Source of the DNA: Bernardetia sp.
GTDB lineage: Bacteria; Bacteroidota; Bacteroidia; Cytophagales; Bernardetiaceae
Length of the DNA stretch: 64,000 bases
Assembly: GCA_020630575.1 (NCBI GenBank)
Contig: JAHDBD010000024.1
Coordinates: 1 to 64,000, forward strand
Reading direction: 5' to 3'
The translations under genes were made by a program, and so were the position numbers. Under the pieces are notes generated by a model that searched no databases, was not told the DNA's origin, and saw only the letters and a program-made list of their open reading frames with translations. Shown in pieces: positions 7,601-15,571 of the stretch. Position 1 is the first letter of the stretch; each line of letters starts with the position of its first letter.

Positions 7601-9241
7601 TTAATAAAAATATTCTAATTGAGCAATTCCACCCCACTCAGTAAAATGACGTTCTCCTTCTGTAAGAATAGTTTGATACGTCGGAATTTGTCCATTAGTT
7701 ATACGAGTATTTGGAAACACTAAATAAACTACATCACCAGATTGACCTCCATTTTTAGGATTATTATTGATTCCTAATAACTCGGCTGCTTTAATAGAGG
7801 CTTCTCCCAAATGGTTTGTAGGTCCTACATCGGCATAAATAGCATAACAATATTTACCATTTCTTTGATTATAAATTACTCCAAAATCGCCTAATTTTGC
7901 TCCCATTGCCTTACTTGCAGGTAAAACTAAGAAAGGAATTGTTTCAGAATTTGCATATCTACGAGGTTCACGGTCTGTATATCTGCCATCTACCATTGCC
8001 GTTGTAGAAACATAATAACCTGGTGCAGGTTCGAAAGAACGTTGAATATAAGGAGTTCCACTTGAATTAGTAGCAATTCCCCACCAATTACCTGGATAAC
8101 CTGCATTTGCTAAATAATCTAAACCAATATTTTGAGGATGATACGCATGTGGCGCACCATCAGCATTGATTGTCATTTCATTTTCAAAGAAAAAACCATT
8201 TCTACCTGATAGTTTCCAAACAGTTGTTCCTACTGCTACATCGTATTGTTGGCGAGAAGTAATTAAAACTACATCATCTTTGATGCTAATGGTTTTGTTT
8301 TGAGTAGTAACAAGTGTACTTCCATTATATCCTTCAATTTTCAATGCTCTATTTGTACCTATTCCATAAAAAGTATAACTAAATGAATAAGAATTGTTAG
8401 AAGGAGTAGCTGTATAAAGAGGATAACCATCTACAAAAAACTTAATAGAAGTAAGATTTGCAGCTTTTCCAGAGAAAGTAATTGCTTCTCCTTTTGTAGC
8501 AGGATTTGGATACGTAGAAGTAAGTCCAAACGTAACTAAATATGAATTCTCATAAGCAGGAGCTACGTTTTTGAACATCATCGCTCTATACAAAAGTGAA
8601 GTGGCATCGGCACGAGTTGCATTTTTATTTGGTTCTAATTTACGTTTATCAGGATGATTAATTACAAACTTATTCTGAACAGCATTAGCTATGGCTGTAC
8701 TTGCCCAAGCAGCTATTTGAGAAGAATCATCAAAATAAGCAGATAAAGAATTTGTATTTCCACCACTTACATTAAGTCCATTTGCGATAGAAACAAGGGT
8801 TTGTAATTTAGTAATATTGTCTTGTGGTTTAAAAGTTCCGTCTGGATAACCTGATAAATATCCTGCTTTTGCTGCTTTGAGAATATTTTGTTCTGCCCAA
8901 TGCCCACTAATATCTGAAAAACTGAGATTTGCATTTTCAGGTTTTGGGGCTGGATTCAAACAACTTACAATCATTGTCGCAAATTCGGCTCTTGTAACAT
9001 TATTAGCTGGTCTGAATGTTCCATCTGAATAACCTGACATGTAGCCATTTGTTGTCATGTAATTAATTTCAGTTTCTGCCCAATTTCCTGCCACATCAGT
9101 GCTACTCATTTGGGTTACTTGAATAGAAGAGGCAGATTTTTTAGCATAACGATTAGGCAAAAGGTCATTTTCATCTTCTTTTAGTTCACAACTGAACACT
9201 AAAATTGAAAGAATAAACAATAGCACACTTAACTTTTTCAT
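7601..9241 (-). CDS. Lipoprotein with three SLH domains and a GH75-like (chitosanase-type) domain
   Basis: The 546-residue protein starts with a lipoprotein signal (lipobox ending at Cys18). Three S-layer-homology repeats follow at ~46-97, 107-156 and 169-222, with typical GYSDGTFRP and GYPDGTFKP cores. A short Ig-like stretch (~230-320) comes next, then a C-terminal domain (~330-546) resembling glycoside hydrolase family 75. The key match is YADVGPTNHLGEASIKAA, where Asp471 and Glu480 are nine residues apart and GEAS is conserved, as at the catalytic site of fungal chitosanases. This would place a chitosan- or glycan-cleaving enzyme on the cell surface or in the periplasm. SLH domains normally bind cell-wall polymers of Gram-positive bacteria, so the combination is unusual here. 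The GH75 assignment is by eye. Confidence 0.75.
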   Translation of the reverse strand: MKKLSVLLFILSILVFSCELKEDENDLLPNRYAKKSASSIQVTQMSSTDVAGNWAETEINYMTTNGYMSGYSDGTFRPANNVTRAEFATMIVSCLNPAPKPENANLSFSDISGHWAEQNILKAAKAGYLSGYPDGTFKPQDNITKLQTLVSIANGLNVSGGNTNSLSAYFDDSSQIAAWASTAIANAVQNKFVINHPDKRKLEPNKNATRADATSLLYRAMMFKNVAPAYENSYLVTFGLTSTYPNPATKGEAITFSGKAANLTSIKFFVDGYPLYTATPSNNSYSFSYTFYGIGTNRALKIEGYNGSTLVTTQNKTISIKDDVVLITSRQQYDVAVGTTVWKLSGRNGFFFENEMTINADGAPHAYHPQNIGLDYLANAGYPGNWWGIATNSSGTPYIQRSFEPAPGYYVSTTAMVDGRYTDREPRRYANSETIPFLVLPASKAMGAKLGDFGVIYNQRNGKYCYAIYADVGPTNHLGEASIKAAELLGINNNPKNGGQSGDVVYLVFPNTRITNGQIPTYQTILTEGERHFTEWGGIAQLEYFY

Positions 9242-9579
9242 AATAAATTTTTATAAAAATAATAAGGGAATAAAAAATAATAGGTAGTAAAATTTATTAA
9301 TCTTGAGTTTTAAAGTTAATTTAATTAACTTATAATTCCTAACTATTTATTGAAATAATGCAAAGCAAGCGCTTTCACTCAAAATGAATTGGTATTTCCC
9401 TAGCGTTTTATTACATATACTAAAATTTGTTAATTATTTGTCGTTTTTAATTCAACTATAAAAAAATATGAATAATTTTATTTGGAATTAATTCAAAAAA
9501 TAATTCTAACAACTAAAAATAAGGGGAGAGCGTAAATTTTTAATCAATAATTTTTGTTTTATTAAATCTTACAATCTCA
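9242..9579. other. Divergent intergenic region
   Basis: This 338-base AT-rich spacer must hold promoters for both flanking lipoprotein genes, but no exact TAnnTTTG box was found on either strand; TAAAATTTG (9421-9429) is one base too long. A purine run AAGGGGAGAG lies at about 9521-9530, too far from the ATG at 9580 to be a ribosome binding site. Confidence 0.5.
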
Positions 9580-10521
9580 ATGCAATTATTTCATTTTTTT
9601 AAAATTTTATTTAAGAATAAACTTCATTTTATTGCCTTTTTAGGCATTTTTTTACTTCTTTTCGTTTCCTGTAATAAAAAAACAGAAGAAGTTGCTCCAA
9701 TAGAGATTCCTGAACGTTTGGAAATCTCTCCAACTTCTCAAAGCATAGCTATTGGTGAAACAGCCAATTTTACAGCTATTTTTTTTGATAATATGGGAAA
9801 TACAATTTCTACTCCTTCTGATATTGTTTGGACAAGTAGTGATTTGTCTATTGCAAGTATGACATCGCAAGGTACTGCAACAGGACTCTCAGCAGGACAA
9901 ACGACCATAAAAGCAACCTACCAAACCATAGAAGCAACAGCACTTTTGACTGTCGTAACTGATAACAATCAAGTAGCTACCGTAACAATTACTCCATCAA
10001 ATACAGAAATTACATTGACAGAAATGGCAAGTTTAGATTTTTCTGTAAAGAATAATTTGGGACAAGAAATTACAGGAAAAACAGCTACTTGGACAAGCAG
10101 TGACATAGAACTTATAACTGTAGAAAGTGGACAAGTTACAGCAGAGAGCTATGGAACAGCAAACGTTACAGCAACAGTGGATGGAATCAAAAGTAGCCCT
10201 GCAACAATACAAGTAATACGCAAAGGAACATTTACAAATAGAGGTTCGGGAAGTGTAAAACTTCGTATTGAGAACGACGTTTTGCAAGTAGTATTGGGAG
10301 ATGATTTTTCTACCTCATCTTCTCCTCCAGATTTGAGAGTATATTTAGGAGATACTAATAATAGTGTAAATGGTGCAGTAGAATTGGCTTCTTTACGCTC
10401 TTCTAGTGGCTCTCAAACTATAAATGTTTCTTCTGAAATTTCCATTACACAATATCGTTATGTGATTATCTGGTGTAAACAGTTTGGTGGCGTTTATGGT
10501 GTGGCTGATTTGGGAGAATAA
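9580..10521 (+). CDS. Lipoprotein with two BIG2 Ig-like domains and a DM13 domain
   Basis: The 313-residue protein begins with a hydrophobic signal ending in LLFVSC, a lipobox with Cys31. Two bacterial Ig-like group 2 domains follow at about 45-128 and 133-212, each with the motif WTSSD and the ending GTATGLSAG / GTANVTATVDG. The last ~95 residues are a DM13 domain: SGSVKLRIEN, FSTSSSPPDLRVYLGDT and YRYVIIWCKQFGGVYGVADL, with the single Cys typical of that fold. DM13 has been proposed to take part in redox or hydroxylation reactions, but its role in bacteria is unknown. The protein is probably anchored at the outer membrane, facing periplasm or surface. It is transcribed alone. Confidence 0.85.
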   Translation: MQLFHFFKILFKNKLHFIAFLGIFLLLFVSCNKKTEEVAPIEIPERLEISPTSQSIAIGETANFTAIFFDNMGNTISTPSDIVWTSSDLSIASMTSQGTATGLSAGQTTIKATYQTIEATALLTVVTDNNQVATVTITPSNTEITLTEMASLDFSVKNNLGQEITGKTATWTSSDIELITVESGQVTAESYGTANVTATVDGIKSSPATIQVIRKGTFTNRGSGSVKLRIENDVLQVVLGDDFSTSSSPPDLRVYLGDTNNSVNGAVELASLRSSSGSQTINVSSEISITQYRYVIIWCKQFGGVYGVADLGE

Positions 10522-10563
10522 TTTTAGTCTAAATTTTACCTAACTTTGATAGAAAAGTCGCTC

Positions 10564-10605
10564 AAACTTTGTCAGTAGTCTGTAATCAGACTCTGACAAT
10601 AGTTT
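10564..10605. repeat. Short copy of the terminal-inverted-repeat element, copy 2
   Basis: AAACTTTGTCAG (10564-10575) and CTGACAATAGTTT (10593-10605) are the same arms as in the 1117-1197 element. The middle is a perfect hairpin AGTCTG-TAAT-CAGACT: it keeps the TAAT loop of copy 1 while both stem sides differ together. Confidence 0.7.
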
Positions 10606-10626
10606 AGATTAAACTGACACACTGCC

Positions 10627-10660
10627 TTTGTTGGTGTTTTAGCGAAGCGACACCAACAAA
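10627..10660. repeat. GTTGGTG palindrome, copy A
   Basis: TTTGTTGGTG (10627-10636) and CACCAACAAA (10651-10660) form a perfect 10-bp stem. The loop contains GCGAAGC, a sequence known to form an unusually stable DNA mini-hairpin. Related palindromes are at 13932, 57028, 59136 and 62759. Here it lies just ahead of a start codon, not after a gene end. Confidence 0.7.
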
Positions 10661-10673
10661 AAAGAATTACAAA

Positions 10674-11405
10674 ATGAACTTCAAAACTCGTTCCTATAAA
10701 AAGGAATTAATGGACGACTTAAATCTGGCTTCTGAAGACCTCAAAAAAAACCTTGATGAATTAGAATTCATAAACACAACTTTGGGAGGATATAAAGTGT
10801 TAACTTCAGCTTTAGATACACTTTACAAAGAAAATAAAATTAAGAAGAATCAAGAAAATCAAAATCAAAAAACGGTAACTCTTGCCGACATTGGAAGTGG
10901 TGGAGGTGATACGCTGCGTCAGATTGCCAAATGGTTTGATAAAAAAAATATCAAAGCAAAATTGACAGGAATTGATGCCAATGATTTTATGATAAATTAT
11001 GCTCAAAATAAATCACAAAAATTTCCTCAAATCAATTACGAAAAGCTAAACGTTTTTGATATTGATTCTCAAAATGAAAATAGATACGATTGGGCTACGA
11101 TGTCACTTTTTTGTCATCATTTTACAGATGAAGAGCTTGTTTTGATTTTTAAAAATATTCAAAAACTCACTTCAAAAGGTTTTATCATCAATGATTTGCA
11201 TCGCAATCCAATTGCTTATTACAGTATTTATTTCTTAACTCGTCTTTTTAATGGTTCTTATTTAGTCAAAAATGACGCTCCTCTTTCTGTTTTGCGTGCC
11301 TTCAAAAAGCAAGATTTAATCAAAATTTTAGAAAAAGCTGAAATAAAAAACTACAGAATAAAATGGCAATGGGCATTTCGCTTTCAAGTCATTGTGGAGA
11401 AATAA
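10674..11405 (+). CDS. Class I SAM-dependent methyltransferase
   Basis: The 243-residue cytoplasmic protein has a Rossmann methyltransferase core. Motif I is LADIGSGGGDTLRQIA (residues ~73-88), the acidic end of strand 2 is LTGIDANDFM, and later come YDWATMSLFCHHF and the post-core segment FIINDLHRNPIAYYSI. The C-terminus (PLSVLRAFKKQDLIKILEKA) resembles methyltransferases found near type III polyketide synthase or ubiquinone-type genes in Bacteroidota. No such partner gene is present here, so the substrate is unknown. A palindrome sits 14 bases upstream of the ATG. The next gene, NADAR, begins about 120 bases downstream on the same strand and may be co-transcribed. Confidence 0.85.
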   Translation: MNFKTRSYKKELMDDLNLASEDLKKNLDELEFINTTLGGYKVLTSALDTLYKENKIKKNQENQNQKTVTLADIGSGGGDTLRQIAKWFDKKNIKAKLTGIDANDFMINYAQNKSQKFPQINYEKLNVFDIDSQNENRYDWATMSLFCHHFTDEELVLIFKNIQKLTSKGFIINDLHRNPIAYYSIYFLTRLFNGSYLVKNDAPLSVLRAFKKQDLIKILEKAEIKNYRIKWQWAFRFQVIVEK

Positions 11406-11525
11406 TTGAGAAACAGGAATTAGAGATTAAGAAATAGAAAAATACAAAATGCAAGAAACGATTTTAAAAATAGTGTGGTTCTGTATTTATTCTGTCAAAA
11501 TATTTTCACTAAAAAAAACAAAATT

Positions 11526-12089
11526 ATGGCTTACTCTCTCTCTTGGCTCATTTCAGAATACGAAAAACTACAAAAAAACGACAAAAACTTTGATTTTTTA
11601 TTCTTTTGGGGACACAAACCAACTAATGACGGAAGTCTTAGCAAAACTATTTTTAGTCAGTGGTGGCAAAAGGAATTTTCTGTAAATGGAATAATTTATC
11701 CCACAGCAGAACATTTTATGATGGCAGAAAAAGCTCGTTTATTCGATGACACAGCTACTTTAGAAGAAATTTTGAAAGCAAAAAGTCCAGCCGAAGCCAA
11801 AAAATTAGTTAGAAAAGTACAAAACTTCAATTATGAAATTTGGAAAGAAAATCGTTCTAAAATTGTCGTAGAAGGAAATTATCATAAATTTTCTGACCCA
11901 AAATATAAATCGTTTTTACTTGGAACAGGAAATAAAATTATTGTTGAAGCAAGTCCGATGGATACAATTTGGGGAATTGGTCTTTCTCAAAATTCTAACA
12001 AAATCTATAATCCAAATACGTGGCGAGGACTAAATTTATTAGGTTTTGCGCTGATGGAAGTGAGAGATAGATTGAGAAATGAGAATTAA
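11526..12089 (+). CDS. NADAR family protein (YbiA-like N-glycosidase)
   Basis: The predicted 187-residue protein starts at ATG 11526, after an A-rich leader; longer in-frame starts upstream add an unrelated extension. It matches the NADAR/YbiA family: FFWGHKP, FSQWW, YPTAEHFMMAEKARLF near residues 55-75, then LLGTGNKIIVEASPMDTIWGIGL and NTWRGLNLLGFALMEVRDRL. YbiA-type enzymes hydrolyse N-glycosidic bonds of reactive riboflavin intermediates. Other NADAR proteins remove ADP-ribose from guanine in DNA, so either damage control or antitoxin-like activity is possible. No ADP-ribosyltransferase toxin is adjacent. Length and motifs are complete. Confidence 0.9.
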   Translation: MAYSLSWLISEYEKLQKNDKNFDFLFFWGHKPTNDGSLSKTIFSQWWQKEFSVNGIIYPTAEHFMMAEKARLFDDTATLEEILKAKSPAEAKKLVRKVQNFNYEIWKENRSKIVVEGNYHKFSDPKYKSFLLGTGNKIIVEASPMDTIWGIGLSQNSNKIYNPNTWRGLNLLGFALMEVRDRLRNEN

Positions 12090-12100
12090 TTTTGAATTAT

Positions 12101-12133
12101 AAAAAAAGCCATCACAAAAATTATGATGGCTTT
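12101..12133. terminator. Bidirectional terminator between convergent genes
   Basis: AAAGCCATCA and TGATGGCTTT form a perfect stem, with an A run on the left and T-rich sequence on the right. It lies between the NADAR gene and the convergent secreted-protein gene. Confidence 0.8.
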
Positions 12134-12197
12134 ATAGATTCGCTACTACTACGTGTGCGAGTTATTTTTTATGTTTTTATAAAGCTTATGGTTTGAA

Positions 12198-13424
12198 TTA
12201 TTCATCATACCATTCTCTGAACTGCTTAAACCACTTTTCCATTTTGGCTGCTTTATAAACAAAGTTGATAGTTCCTTCTGCAATTTGAGCTTCGTTGTTT
12301 CCATCATTATTAGAATACATTTTTACAGTCATTTTGTAAGTTTGTCCTTCTTTAAACTCAGCTTTGTTTTGGTATAATGTGTACATAAAAGCATAATCAA
12401 TGATGTTTTCACGAGAAGAAATCATTTGATGACCATTATTGAAGCAGAAAATATTAGTTTTCTTTTTAGCAGAAATCATTTTGTTCCATTTTGCAGTAGA
12501 GTTACGAAGTGCTACACGATCGCCTTTTTTACCATTCATTTCATAAACAATATTTAGCTGGCAGTCAGAGCCACAACTTGTCCCAATTTTTTCTTTGAAG
12601 TAAGCACCTAAGAAAATATCATCTCCCATATCTCTTGTTTTGATGAAGTTACTAGGGTTTTCTGTTGGCTTATCTCCATATTTGTAATTGAAACGAGTGT
12701 AACTATCTACAAAAACTACTTTACCCACATTTTCTTTATAGGCTTTGTATTCCATCAGTTGCGCTCGTTTTTTCTCATCTTCTTTTGATTTGCCTTTGTT
12801 CATCATTTGCTCAAATTTTGCTTGACCAGTTTCCATGTCATACACTTCTAGCTTGGCAGCATCTTTAGCAAAAACGTCAGTTACTGTTTCACTACCATCT
12901 AGCTCATATCTATGTGTACTTTTGTTGTTCAAGCCTATTAGAACACCCTCTTCTACTTCTATAAGCCAAATAGATTGAAAGCTACCATAACGATATACAT
13001 TTGCTCCTAATTTTTTGGTTTCTTTATCGTTGAGTGTAAACTCGTACTTAGCTCCCTCTTTGTTATAGAAAACTTCTAGTTTGTTTACAAATTTATCGCC
13101 ATCACGTCCAGTAAATTTCATTTTTAATATTCTCTGACGACGTTTTGCACCCATTGCATTCTCAAATTCTACTCCGTCTAAGGCTGTGTATGTTCCTGAA
13201 GTTCCTGTATCATCTGAAAAATCTTCGCCATAAGGGTCACCTGCTTCTTTTGCTTTTTTTGCTTGCCCAGCAACTTGCCCACCACCTTCGGCTGCTGCTG
13301 CTGCTTTAGCTAATTTTTCTTTGAGTTTTTTTCCAAATTGTGCATTTGCATCATTTGAAATTCCGACTGCACAAAACATTGCTGTAGCAAGTGTAGCTGT
13401 TTTGAATAAATTGACTAGTTTCAT
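12198..13424 (-). CDS. Secreted protein of unknown function
   Basis: The 408-residue protein has a clear signal peptide (cleavage probably after ANA, about residue 28). An Ala/Lys/Gly-rich helix follows (~30-62), then a long soluble region with no family I recognise. Notable features are a Lys-rich coiled segment around 205-225 (MMNKGKSKEDEKKRAQ), a cysteine pair in SCGSDC that could form a disulfide, and a C-terminal half with Ig-like strand patterns. There is no T9SS sorting domain, so a periplasmic location is likely. It is the last of three same-strand secreted-protein genes (15361 to 12198), with gaps of 132 and 152 bases that argue for separate promoters. Confidence 0.8.
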   Translation of the reverse strand: MKLVNLFKTATLATAMFCAVGISNDANAQFGKKLKEKLAKAAAAAEGGGQVAGQAKKAKEAGDPYGEDFSDDTGTSGTYTALDGVEFENAMGAKRRQRILKMKFTGRDGDKFVNKLEVFYNKEGAKYEFTLNDKETKKLGANVYRYGSFQSIWLIEVEEGVLIGLNNKSTHRYELDGSETVTDVFAKDAAKLEVYDMETGQAKFEQMMNKGKSKEDEKKRAQLMEYKAYKENVGKVVFVDSYTRFNYKYGDKPTENPSNFIKTRDMGDDIFLGAYFKEKIGTSCGSDCQLNIVYEMNGKKGDRVALRNSTAKWNKMISAKKKTNIFCFNNGHQMISSRENIIDYAFMYTLYQNKAEFKEGQTYKMTVKMYSNNDGNNEAQIAEGTINFVYKAAKMEKWFKQFREWYDE

Positions 13425-13556
13425 AATAAGTTTTTTAAGTAGTACGATATAATTTAAAATGGTTTTTCTGATTAGATACAGAAATAAAATTGTTGTTATT
13501 GAAAAATAGGATTAAGTTGAAATTTGATGATTCTTTTATTTTTCAAGTTGATTTGA

Positions 13557-13889
13557 TTATAAATACTTTGAAAGTTTGACAGTTTTCCCACACATACTAT
13601 CATCTACTTCAAAGATAAACTCGTCTTTACTACCATTTGGAGCAGTATATATTTTTCTTCCATTATTGCAGCTAATACTTGTAGAGCTTCCATTATTCAA
13701 ACTCACTACACCAGAACCTGTATGAAGACGGATTTTGCTTCCTGTATCATTTACTAGTTTGAAAGAACTTGCATTTGGGGCAACAGTAGCTTCAATTTTG
13801 ATAGAATGATTTGTAGTTTTTACACTTTGATTACTATAAAAGCTCATCATGCATGCCATCATTAAAAGAGATAAAAAAAGAGTTTTCAT
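13557..13889 (-). CDS. Small secreted protein of unknown function
   Basis: The 110-residue product has a short N-terminal signal (MKTLFLSLLMMACMMSFYSN) and an ~80-residue mature part rich in Ser, Asn and Lys. Strands such as SSFKLVNDTGSKIRLHTGSG and a Cys pair (SCN near 73 and SMCGK near 99) suggest a small disulfide-linked beta fold. The cysteine in MMACMM does not make a convincing lipobox. No family is recognised. It lies between two other genes for secreted proteins on the same strand, so a shared envelope-related role is possible but unproven. Confidence 0.7.
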   Translation of the reverse strand: MKTLFLSLLMMACMMSFYSNQSVKTTNHSIKIEATVAPNASSFKLVNDTGSKIRLHTGSGVVSLNNGSSTSISCNNGRKIYTAPNGSKDEFIFEVDDSMCGKTVKLSKYL

Positions 13890-13931
13890 TTGATTTTTGA
13901 ATTAAATTGAGATAAATAAATTTAGTATGTC

Positions 13932-13988
13932 GTTGGTGAGGACACCAACAACGGCAAAAGTGTATCAGTATTGGTGAAACTACCAATA
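13932..13988. repeat. GTTGGTG palindrome, copy B, with a second hairpin
   Basis: GTTGGTG-AGGA-CACCAAC (13932-13949) is a perfect stem-loop of the same family as 10627-10660, and TATTGGT / ACCAATA (13969-13988) is a second 7-bp hairpin. They fill the space between two minus-strand secreted-protein genes and may end transcription of the upstream one, although no T run follows. Confidence 0.6.
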
Positions 13989-14041
13989 AGAGTGAAGTGA
14001 GATTGATATTTTTTGGCTTTCTTTTTAAAGGCTATTTTAGT

Positions 14042-15361
14042 TTACCAGCCAAAACTGACTGAAGAGCTACGAACGTTTACAGAGCCTTTTGAACCTTTTC
14101 TTCCATCATAAGGACTATGATTTTCGTGTTTTCCACCATTACCACCTTGATTATTGATGGTATAATTGAATGTTGTCACACTTGGGTCTTTGATGATAGT
14201 TACATCTCCACCATCTCCACCATTTCCTCCTCGTGTGCTATCTCTGCCATAACTTCCACTTCCACCTTGCAGATTGAGCGTAAGAGGAGCGTTGGGACTC
14301 ATTTTTAACTTTCTCAAAACTTGTCCTGAACTGGCATCTTTGATTTCTATTTGATTGACTTTTTCTCCATTTCCTGTTGTGGTTGCTTTTACAGAAACAA
14401 TTACATCTTTTCCATTTCCTCCTCTATATCCTGCCGAAACAGTTAGATGAACGACTCCACCACGCTCTCCAAAATAATTGACATGCAAACCCGTATTGTA
14501 ATGTACTGGAAGTTTTGCGATAGTTTTTATAGTTGATTGATATTTGGATTGAACACTCACAACAAGATTATCATTTGGAATTACATCTGCGTTTTCTGCT
14601 ATTGTGATAGTTTCTTCCCCAAATAATCCACCTTTTACAGTGATTTTGAAGTCGTCCCAAGGCATTTTCCCTCCTAGATTTTTTGTTTTGAGAATTTTTC
14701 CATCTGCTAGAGTTGCCTCAATTCCGTAATTTACTTTTACCAAATGCCCTGTTTCATTTTTATCGCTAATCCATTTTAGAGCGATACTTTTTACTTGTTT
14801 TCCTTTTAGAGAGTTAGCTAATGCTTCGGCTGCATCTATTTTGGCTTGATTGGCTGCAATTTCTGCACGGTCTTCAGATTGTGCTGCGACTGTTTTTTGG
14901 ATATAATTTTCTATTTTGCTGATATGTTCGTCGTGGTCTTTTCCAACACTTTCATTTTCTGACAAAATATATTTTATGGTTGCCTTTCCTCCAGACCATT
15001 TGATATAGTAAAAATTATCATCAATAAATACAACTCTGTGTTTGATGTCTTTAAAATAAGCAGGATGTTCTGCCAAATCAGGTTCATACGGCTCTTCTAT
15101 AATACCTGCTCGGTTGATGACAACTTTTGAAATAGCATCGCCATTTTTTTCAATGGTAATAGGCCAAGGTTTGGAGGCTTTTTCAAAAACGTATTTGTGA
15201 TATTTTGGCTCTGTGAGTTTAAAGACATTGAGGGAGGTAGCTGTAAAGTTTTTTAAGAGTTCGTTTTGGCTTTGTTGTGCAAAAACTGTATTGGAAAGCA
15301 AAACAGGATAAATACACAAGAATAGCAAAGCAATTTGGAAATTTTTTGTTAAAAGTCGCAT
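14042..15361 (-). CDS. Secreted protein with glycine-rich C-terminus, unknown function
   Basis: The 439-residue protein has a signal peptide ending near residue 28 (VFAQQ). The first ~160 residues carry a YFKDIKHRVVFIDDNFYYIK-type beta domain, followed by a short Ala-rich helix (~155-190). Two Ig-like stretches come next, and then a Gly-rich tail from ~305 with GERGGVVHLTVSAGYRGGNG, GGSGSYGRDSTRGGNGGDGG and GGNGGKHENH, like collagen- or glycine-loop surface proteins. No T9SS domain is visible. It is divergent from the LytS-type kinase gene, and its promoter region carries direct repeats resembling a LytTR operator (15466-15496), which suggests control by that system. Function is otherwise unknown. 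Confidence 0.8.
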   Translation of the reverse strand: MRLLTKNFQIALLFLCIYPVLLSNTVFAQQSQNELLKNFTATSLNVFKLTEPKYHKYVFEKASKPWPITIEKNGDAISKVVINRAGIIEEPYEPDLAEHPAYFKDIKHRVVFIDDNFYYIKWSGGKATIKYILSENESVGKDHDEHISKIENYIQKTVAAQSEDRAEIAANQAKIDAAEALANSLKGKQVKSIALKWISDKNETGHLVKVNYGIEATLADGKILKTKNLGGKMPWDDFKITVKGGLFGEETITIAENADVIPNDNLVVSVQSKYQSTIKTIAKLPVHYNTGLHVNYFGERGGVVHLTVSAGYRGGNGKDVIVSVKATTTGNGEKVNQIEIKDASSGQVLRKLKMSPNAPLTLNLQGGSGSYGRDSTRGGNGGDGGDVTIIKDPSVTTFNYTINNQGGNGGKHENHSPYDGRKGSKGSVNVRSSSVSFGW

Positions 15362-15425
15362 TGTACTAATTGTTTTAAGTTGATAGTTGTAGTAGTTTTT
15401 TGGCTTTTTCCGTTTGATTATGTTT

Positions 15426-15455
15426 CAAAACTACGCTATCACTAGGGAAGTACAA
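15426..15455 (-). promoter_or_regulatory. Candidate promoter of the secreted glycine-rich protein gene
   Basis: On the minus strand TAGTTTTG (15433-15426) matches TAnnTTTG and TTG lies at 15455-15453, a gap of 19. Transcription would start about 58 bases before the ATG at 15361. Confidence 0.5.
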
Positions 15456-15465
15456 TGTTTAGTTT

Positions 15466-15496
15466 CATAAATGGTTGGTTTCATTACATAAATGGT
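15466..15496. promoter_or_regulatory. Candidate LytTR operator: two direct repeats 21 bp apart
   Basis: CATAAATGGT occurs at 15466-15475 and again at 15487-15496, exactly 21 bp or two helical turns apart. Read on the minus strand, ACCATTTAT fits eight of nine positions of the general LytTR half-site [TA][AC][CA]GTTN[AG][TG]. The pair ends about ten bases upstream of the -33 box of the minus-strand secreted gene, the usual place for an activator, and also lies upstream of the kinase promoter on the other strand. Confidence 0.5.
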
Positions 15497-15502
15497 ACAA
15501 TA

Positions 15503-15537
15503 TTGCTATTAAGCTATTTTAAGAAATTGTATATTTG
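15503..15537 (+). promoter_or_regulatory. Candidate promoter of the LytS-type kinase gene
   Basis: TATATTTG (15530-15537) matches TAnnTTTG, with TTG at 15503-15505 and a gap of 24. The start would lie about 28 bases before the ATG at 15572, which supports that ATG over the longer upstream frame that starts at 15455. Confidence 0.5.
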
Positions 15538-15571
15538 TAAAAACTTACTTTTCTACTATAATTTTATTCTT

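Noticed and set aside
11449-11685. Open frame overlapping the start of the NADAR gene
   Set aside because: It is in another frame, has a biased Lys/Thr composition, and lies over the well-supported NADAR coding region.
15455-15571. N-terminal extension of the LytS-type kinase from ATG 15455
   Set aside because: It would run over the predicted promoter and the direct repeats, and would bury the signal peptide that starts at 15572.
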